A stretch of 64,000 bases of DNA from Saposhnikovia divaricata (taxonomy: Eukaryota; Streptophyta; Magnoliopsida; Apiales; Apiaceae), in contig CM071598.1 of assembly GCA_036435485.1 (NCBI GenBank), positions 205,323,148-205,387,147 on the forward strand, written 5' to 3'. Position 1 is the stretch's first letter. Each line of letters starts with the position of its first letter. The notes beneath the pieces were generated by a model, which saw only the letters and a program-made list of their open reading frames with translations, was not told the DNA's origin and ran no database searches. Position numbers and translations under genes: made by a program. Positions 59,873-64,000 of the stretch are shown here, piece by piece.

Positions 59873-60884
59873 TGTTAGGAATATGTTGTACTTGATGATA
59901 ACTTCACAATTAATCAAATTGTATAAGGTTTTGTAGCTGTCAACGGATGAGGATTTATAACTCTATCCGTTGACAGGTAGCTCATCAACGGATGAGGTTT
60001 TGTAGCATACTGCAAGTATCTCTATGTTATCAGTTGATAGTGTTTTTATCCATAGTCATGTTGACTATCAACGGATAGGCAGATAGGGTAGCCAATTGTA
60101 AATAAGCTATGCTATGTAATTCTGTCTAAGTGAAAGTGTATCAACGGATGAAGACAAAACTCTATCAACGGATACAACTCAAATCCACTCTATCAACGGA
60201 TACAGCTCAAGTCTCAATATCAACGGATGCCGCTCAATACATCATCAACGGATGTCAGTGTACAATATCAACGGATAATCATTGACACTGTCTTCTATGG
60301 TTAGCTGGGGATTAGCAGTTGATAAGGACATGTTTGACTGACAGATCACATGGGTTGATAGTAGATACAAAAAGCAGTATGGCAGCCATACTTTGGAAAC
60401 ACAGAAGAAAGAAGCATTCTATTTACACTATGAATACAAGAAAGGTGCAGGAGACATGTCTGAACACAAGGACAATCTTTCGGCTACATGTGTATTTGGA
60501 GTGTAGTAGCAAGTCAACTAGAATTAGATTAGTATTATCTTATTCCAGTAGTACTTGTAAAACTTGGGATATATAACCAAGTGTAGCAACTCTTTGTAGG
60601 TTAAGAAAACAGACATATTTGCTTAGGGTTTCTTGAATATCCTTAGAAGCAAAGAGTTGTAAAACGGCAGCTGTGTACATTTTGTATCACAGAGTTTTCT
60701 TCAAATAAAAGCTTCAGGTGGTGCATATTAACCACCTGATTTTATATGTGTTTGTGTTTAAATCTTACATTGCTATTATCTCTGCATAAATTTCTGGAGT
60801 TCTTATCAGATATTTATAAATATCAAGAATTGTATTCAACCCCCCCCTTCTACAATTATACAAGTGTGTAATCTGGGAATAACA
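59873..60884 (+). repeat. 3' LTR of element D
   Basis: A 1012-bp near-copy of 49322-50332 with the same array of TCAACGGAT motifs (about 59940-60280). It ends AATAACA followed by the duplication GATAT. Confidence 0.9.
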
Positions 60885-60889
60885 GATAT

Positions 60890-61276
60890 CGAACAGTGTA
60901 TTCAGAGATATCGAATAGTGTCTTCTGAGATATCGAATTTCTGACTTCTCGAATGCTAGACTTCTCGAATAGACAAATGTACTTCTCGAATTGGTACTTA
61001 GGCAAATTCTTCATTTCTTCAAATCCCAACTGTGATTATTTGGCAGTCTTTATCTCCTTGCTCGAGGCATGAACGTTGGAACTTCTTTCAAGCATTATTC
61101 TTGACTTTATAAGTACAATTACACAACTAGAATTTGATGCCTACTACAAGTACAGAACAAATAGAAACTCTACAACTAGAGGTTTCCTCAGTTAAGAGGT
61201 CATGTTGGTAATGCATAGCATTTCACATACTTAGGCTTTTTATTAGATGTATTCAGGCATGCCTCTGTGACTAACA
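60890..61276 (-). repeat. 5' LTR of element C, part 2
   Basis: This continues the LTR broken at 49321 and matches 38657-39044. It starts on the minus strand TGTTAGTCACAGAGG and is followed on the plus strand by the duplication TAAAT (61277-61281). Confidence 0.88.
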
Positions 61277-61281
61277 TAAAT

Positions 61282-62002
61282 TAAATTTAAAAAATATATT
61301 TTAATCATATTGATTAACTTCCTATAATGGTTTAATAACAAACAATCAAATTGGAGTCAAAATAAATAGTAAATTGATATTAATTACTCCTTCTATACCT
61401 CTCATTTATTTACACTTTCCTTTTTGGGATGTCTCTCTCAATTCTTTACATTCCAAAACTTACCCAAAATAGTAAAGTTTTATAATATAAAAAGTAATTA
61501 TACTCACTACTTTCCTCCACTTAACTCACTTTATTACATATAATATTGATTGATCCCACCACTTTACTTATTTTCTTTTTTTCTCTAATACTTTACACTT
61601 TTTCTTAATCTCGGTTTACTCTTTGGGCTTTATCTTGAGTTCTAAAAATTTGATTTAAACGATTTTATAGTCCACGCGAAAATTAAAAAATCATCTTTAA
61701 TTTAATTAATGGTTTAAAAATTATTATCCAACTAAATTATCCTAAAATAGAATAGAAAATAAATATAAGAATTTTCGCATTAATAATTTTATTCAATTTG
61801 GTAAATATACTTATAATTGGTTTAAATTATTAAAATACACTTTTTAGTATTTGAATCTAACTCTCATAACAATCAATATACATTTTTTAATGTAGATCCA
61901 TCGATACTCTATCTATGTTAAGATCTGACTGTTCTTATTGTTTTGACGGTACAGGGATCAGACCAAAATTATGGATAAAATTCATCTTAAACTTATTATA
62001 TA
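61282..62002 (-). mobile_element. R3, right part
   Basis: This continues the Helitron-like repeat cut at 37743. Blocks shared with R1 are in the same order: AATTGATATTAATTA, TTGAGTTCTAAAAAT, TTTAGTATTTGAATCTAA, TTAAGATCTGAC. The tail ACCAAAATTATGGATAAAAT also matches the tail of R1. A Stowaway-like MITE lies inside at 61387-61612. Confidence 0.55.
61387..61612. mobile_element. Stowaway-like MITE, partly truncated
   Basis: It starts CTCCTTCTATACC after TA (61385-61386). It continues TTTGGGATGTCTCTCTCAAT and ACATTCCAAAACTTACC, the reverse of the 13500-13795 family. The far end is missing where R3 sequence resumes (TTTACTCTTTGG). Confidence 0.55.
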
Positions 62003-62322
62003 TTTAATGATATAATAAAGATATAATTATTAAATCTGTATTTGGATATTAGTAGAATTATATTCAAATAATAAGAAGAGTATTTTGATAATTAAAACGA
62101 AATATAAGTAGATTTTCTAAATCGAATAGAATACTCAATATAAAAAATCGCCAATTTCTTCACTATTTTATTTCTGGATATATAATTTTAGTTGGAAAAT
62201 AATTGTTAAACCATCACTAAATTAAATATTATTTTGCTAACTTCATGTGAATTGTAAAATCATCCAAAACAAATTTTAAAAATTAAGGATAAAACACAAA
62301 GTGTAAATTGAACGCATAAAAT

Positions 62323-62395
<73 letters not shown>

Positions 62396-62505
62396 ATATT
62401 TTAACAGCAATATGACATGTAAACTAATAACATATAAATATTAAAAAAATTAATACTATTGTACATATTAGAAAAGGAACCGTACATTACACGCTTACAT
62501 GCTAG
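62003..62505 (+). mobile_element. R4: opposed copy of the Helitron-like repeat
   Basis: The body is the reverse of R1-R3 (for example ATTGTTAAACCATCACTAAA and GAACGCATAAAATC). It ends ACCGTACATTACACGCTTAC ATGCTAG before T, the degenerate hairpin and CTRR end. A 68-bp TA run lies inside. R3 and R4 are thus head to head around 62002. Confidence 0.5.
62325..62392. repeat. (TA)34 microsatellite
   Basis: An uninterrupted TA run of 68 bases, probably hypervariable and prone to assembly length error. Confidence 0.95.
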
Positions 62506-63308
62506 TAAACATAAATTTTACATTTTCTAAATTCAATTGTTTAGCCTAAGATAAGAATATCTCACTATATGCTCTTGTTATAGCAAAACATTTACTCAAA
62601 TAACTTTAAATTAATTCTAATCAATTTTATTCAATTTTTATAGAAGAGGGGACGTGCGGGCACACCCTTTAGTGTTTGAAGAAATTTCCATTGGTTCTAT
62701 GAAAGTAAGTTTATGTCCGTGTAGAAGGTTTCGAGGAGTGTTCTTAGGTGTTGAAAATGCTCTCCTATAATTAATGGGCATATCTTTATTGGAGAAGTGG
62801 GATGATTCTTAGTGTGTTTTGGAAGCTCTATTCCTACATTCCTATATTCAATGGTTGCGTCCTTATTTTGGAATTTCGGAATTGCAACTAAAAATTTGGG
62901 ATCACTTGTTCTGTTATTTAATGGATGCTTCTCATTCGGAGATAAGGATGTGTTCGACATTTGGGGTAAGTCATACCTATATATGTGGCTATGAAATCGG
63001 GAAACAGCATATAGCGAAGAGAATTAGTTCTCAATGGCGGACGTTTCCTTATCCGTGAAGGCTCAAAATTGTAGACAAGTCTTGGACCATTGTGCCTAGA
63101 CCTCATCGTTAGGCATTCCTAAAGCTGGGCCTTAGGGTAAGAAACTAAACCCATTTGGGGTTCTTACTCTCCAAGAACTACGTATGGATTGATCCGTTAT
63201 AAATACCGGGATAAGTAAGCCAGTTGACGGGTTGGAAGTTGAGAAATCTGAGGCGGTCACCACACCACATACGACTAGTTTTTCCTGCAAAGAACATCGT
63301 TATAAATA
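62506..63308. other. Unassigned sequence of more balanced base composition
   Basis: From about 62640 the composition is less AT-rich than the surroundings. Overlapping short frames occur on both strands (minus 62697-62960, plus 62812-63058 and 63224-63421). None has a recognisable domain and stops are frequent. It may be a relic of a host or transposon gene. I cannot identify it. Confidence 0.4.
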
Positions 63309-63400
63309 TTGTTTCCGACGACGTATCTCAAATTTTGTTATTACCAAATTCCTTCGTCAACAGTCTTGTTTCCGACGACGAATCTCAAATTTTGTTCTTC
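63309..63400. repeat. Direct repeat (TGTTTCCGACGACG units)
   Basis: TGTTTCCGACGACGTATCTC and TGTTTCCGACGACGAATCTC, each followed by AAATTTTGTT, start about 58 bases apart. It is a short local tandem duplication just upstream of the TRIM. Confidence 0.75.
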
Positions 63401-63415
63401 TCAACTTTCTCCATC

Positions 63416-63682
63416 TGTTAAGCAACCAGTCGCTCTAAAATCTTAAGGTATTAGAGAAAGGGCCAACTGGATATTTGTATTATATTCTAACATTCCTCTT
63501 CACTCGAAAGCCCATTGTTGGATCAAGAATGGATCACAGGCGCTCATCATTGGAACATTAAGTCGAATCTGAGACCTCTGCATGCCTGAGCTCTGATATC
63601 ATATTAAGTAACCAGTCACTTTAAAACCTTAAAATTTTAGAAGAGGCCGGGCTCAACCGAATCTTTATATTATATTTCAATA
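63416..63682 (-). mobile_element. TRIM (miniature LTR retrotransposon)
   Basis: Two short LTRs, 63416-63492 and 63602-63682, share AACCAGTC-CT-TAAAA-CTTAA and TTATATTATATT blocks. The left copy reads TGTTAG...TTAACA on the minus strand. Next to the right copy, on the minus strand, is TGATATCAGAGCTC (63588-63601), a diverged initiator tRNA-Met primer site. Next to the left copy is a purine-rich GTGAAGAGGAA. The 109-bp interior is non-coding. This is the structure of a terminal-repeat retrotransposon in miniature, mobilised by other elements. No target duplication was seen. Confidence 0.7.
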
Positions 63683-64000
63683 CCGTAAAAAAAATGAGTT
63701 AGAGAATATGGATCGAAAATCAATAATAAATTTGGTCTAGCTAAAAAGAATAAATATTTTATAAAAGCCTTTGTCATATTCACTTTCACTTGGGAGCAAG
63801 ATTTTAGCCTTTGTCATATTCTCATATTATTTGGTTTTCTTGACCTATGAACTCTAAAAGGCCATAATCAATTACACACAAATATTGGTTACCTACATTT
63901 TGTACCATTCGTGTATTTTTGTATGTATGGATCGAGTGATCAGACAATTTTTGTGACCACTTTTTTGTTTGCATTTTTTATTTTCGAATTTATTTCCGCA
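63683..64000. other. Window end; no gene seen
   Basis: AT-rich sequence with the repeated string TTTGTCATATTC at about 63771 and 63811. Nothing else is recognisable. Confidence 0.5.

Larger units (their letters stand above)
49322..60884 (+). mobile_element. Copia LTR retrotransposon D (Sirevirus-like, with ORF3), nested in C
   Basis: An 11,563-bp element with LTRs at 49322-50332 and 59873-60884 (TGTTAG...AATAACA), flanked by a perfect 5-bp duplication GATAT (49317-49321 and 60885-60889) inside the 5' LTR of C. Primer site, intact gag, pol with a single in-frame stop, spacer, ORF3 with an internal inversion, and purine tract are all present. By eye the LTRs differ at about a dozen of 1011 positions, so D is young. 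The motif TCAACGGAT recurs in LTRs, gag, pol and spacer. D is the best-preserved element in the window, but the pol stop and ORF3 breaks argue against autonomy. Confidence 0.93.
37744..61276 (-). mobile_element. Copia LTR retrotransposon C (Sirevirus-like, with ORF3)
   Basis: This minus-strand element has its 3' LTR at 37744-39044 and its 5' LTR at 48425-49321 plus 60890-61276, the latter split by element D. The LTRs read TGTTAG...CAACA on the minus strand. TAAAT duplications flank it (37739-37743 and 61277-61281). A primer site (48411-48422) and a purine tract (39045-39056) are present. Gene order is truncated gag, pol, a long spacer full of TCGAA-type motifs, then a very long ORF3. Without D the element is about 11.97 kb. 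Pol similarity to element D is high and the layouts match, so both are Sirevirus-like relatives of different families. It is not autonomous: gag is mostly deleted, and pol and ORF3 contain stops. Confidence 0.9.

Noticed and set aside
37744..60884. Elements C and D as endogenous pararetrovirus
   Set aside because: LTRs, target duplications and integrase before reverse transcriptase identify Ty1/copia retrotransposons.
62697..63438. Second host gene near the right end
   Set aside because: Only short overlapping frames on both strands with frequent stops and no recognisable motif.

Overview
The window is nuclear DNA of a flowering plant, most likely a eudicot. It is strongly AT-rich, holds one intronless plant DREB-type transcription-factor gene, and is otherwise built almost entirely from plant transposable elements: Ty1/copia elements primed by initiator tRNA-Met, Stowaway-, Tourist- and Emigrant-type MITEs, Helitron-like elements, a LARD and a TRIM. 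I cannot name the species from sequence alone.

Layout. 1-2.3 kb: host gene (AP2/ERF factor, minus strand) and flanks. 3.5-4.8 kb: a non-autonomous Helitron and a Stowaway-like MITE. 5.0-11.4 kb: a decayed short-LTR copia element (A, Ale/Retrofit-like) carrying two later insertions. 11.4-15.4 kb: intergenic DNA with four MITEs. 15.4-21.7 kb: copia element B (Sirevirus-like), lacking reverse transcriptase and RNase H. 21.7-24.1 kb: more MITEs. 24.1-62.5 kb: one large nest.

The nest appears to have begun as a run of three head-to-tail, roughly 0.7-kb Helitron-like repeats (R1, R2, R3; minus strand) followed by an opposed copy (R4). R1 was split by a small Helitron and by a Sirevirus-like solo LTR, and that LTR was split by a non-coding LTR element with 4.3-4.7-kb LTRs (LARD, 26.2-36.6 kb, TSD TGATG). 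R3 was split by Sirevirus-like copia element C (minus strand, 37.7-61.3 kb, TSD TAAAT). The 5' LTR of C was then split by a younger relative, element D (plus strand, 49.3-60.9 kb, TSD GATAT). A final 2.7-kb segment holds a (TA)34 tract, unassigned sequence and a TRIM.

Elements C and D are the most interesting part. Besides gag and pol, both carry a long extra ORF (ORF3) between pol and the 3' LTR. The two ORF3s are recognisably homologous but far more diverged than the pol genes. Both elements also repeat a short element-specific motif (TCAACGGAT in D, TCGAAT/ATTCGAGAA in C) in the LTRs and again in the pol-ORF3 spacer; in D the motif even runs through coding sequence. In B and D the gag-pol junction holds a 39- or 40-nt GT...AG segment whose removal would put gag and pol in one frame. 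All pol genes in the window are broken by stops, frameshifts or deletions; only gag of element D is intact.
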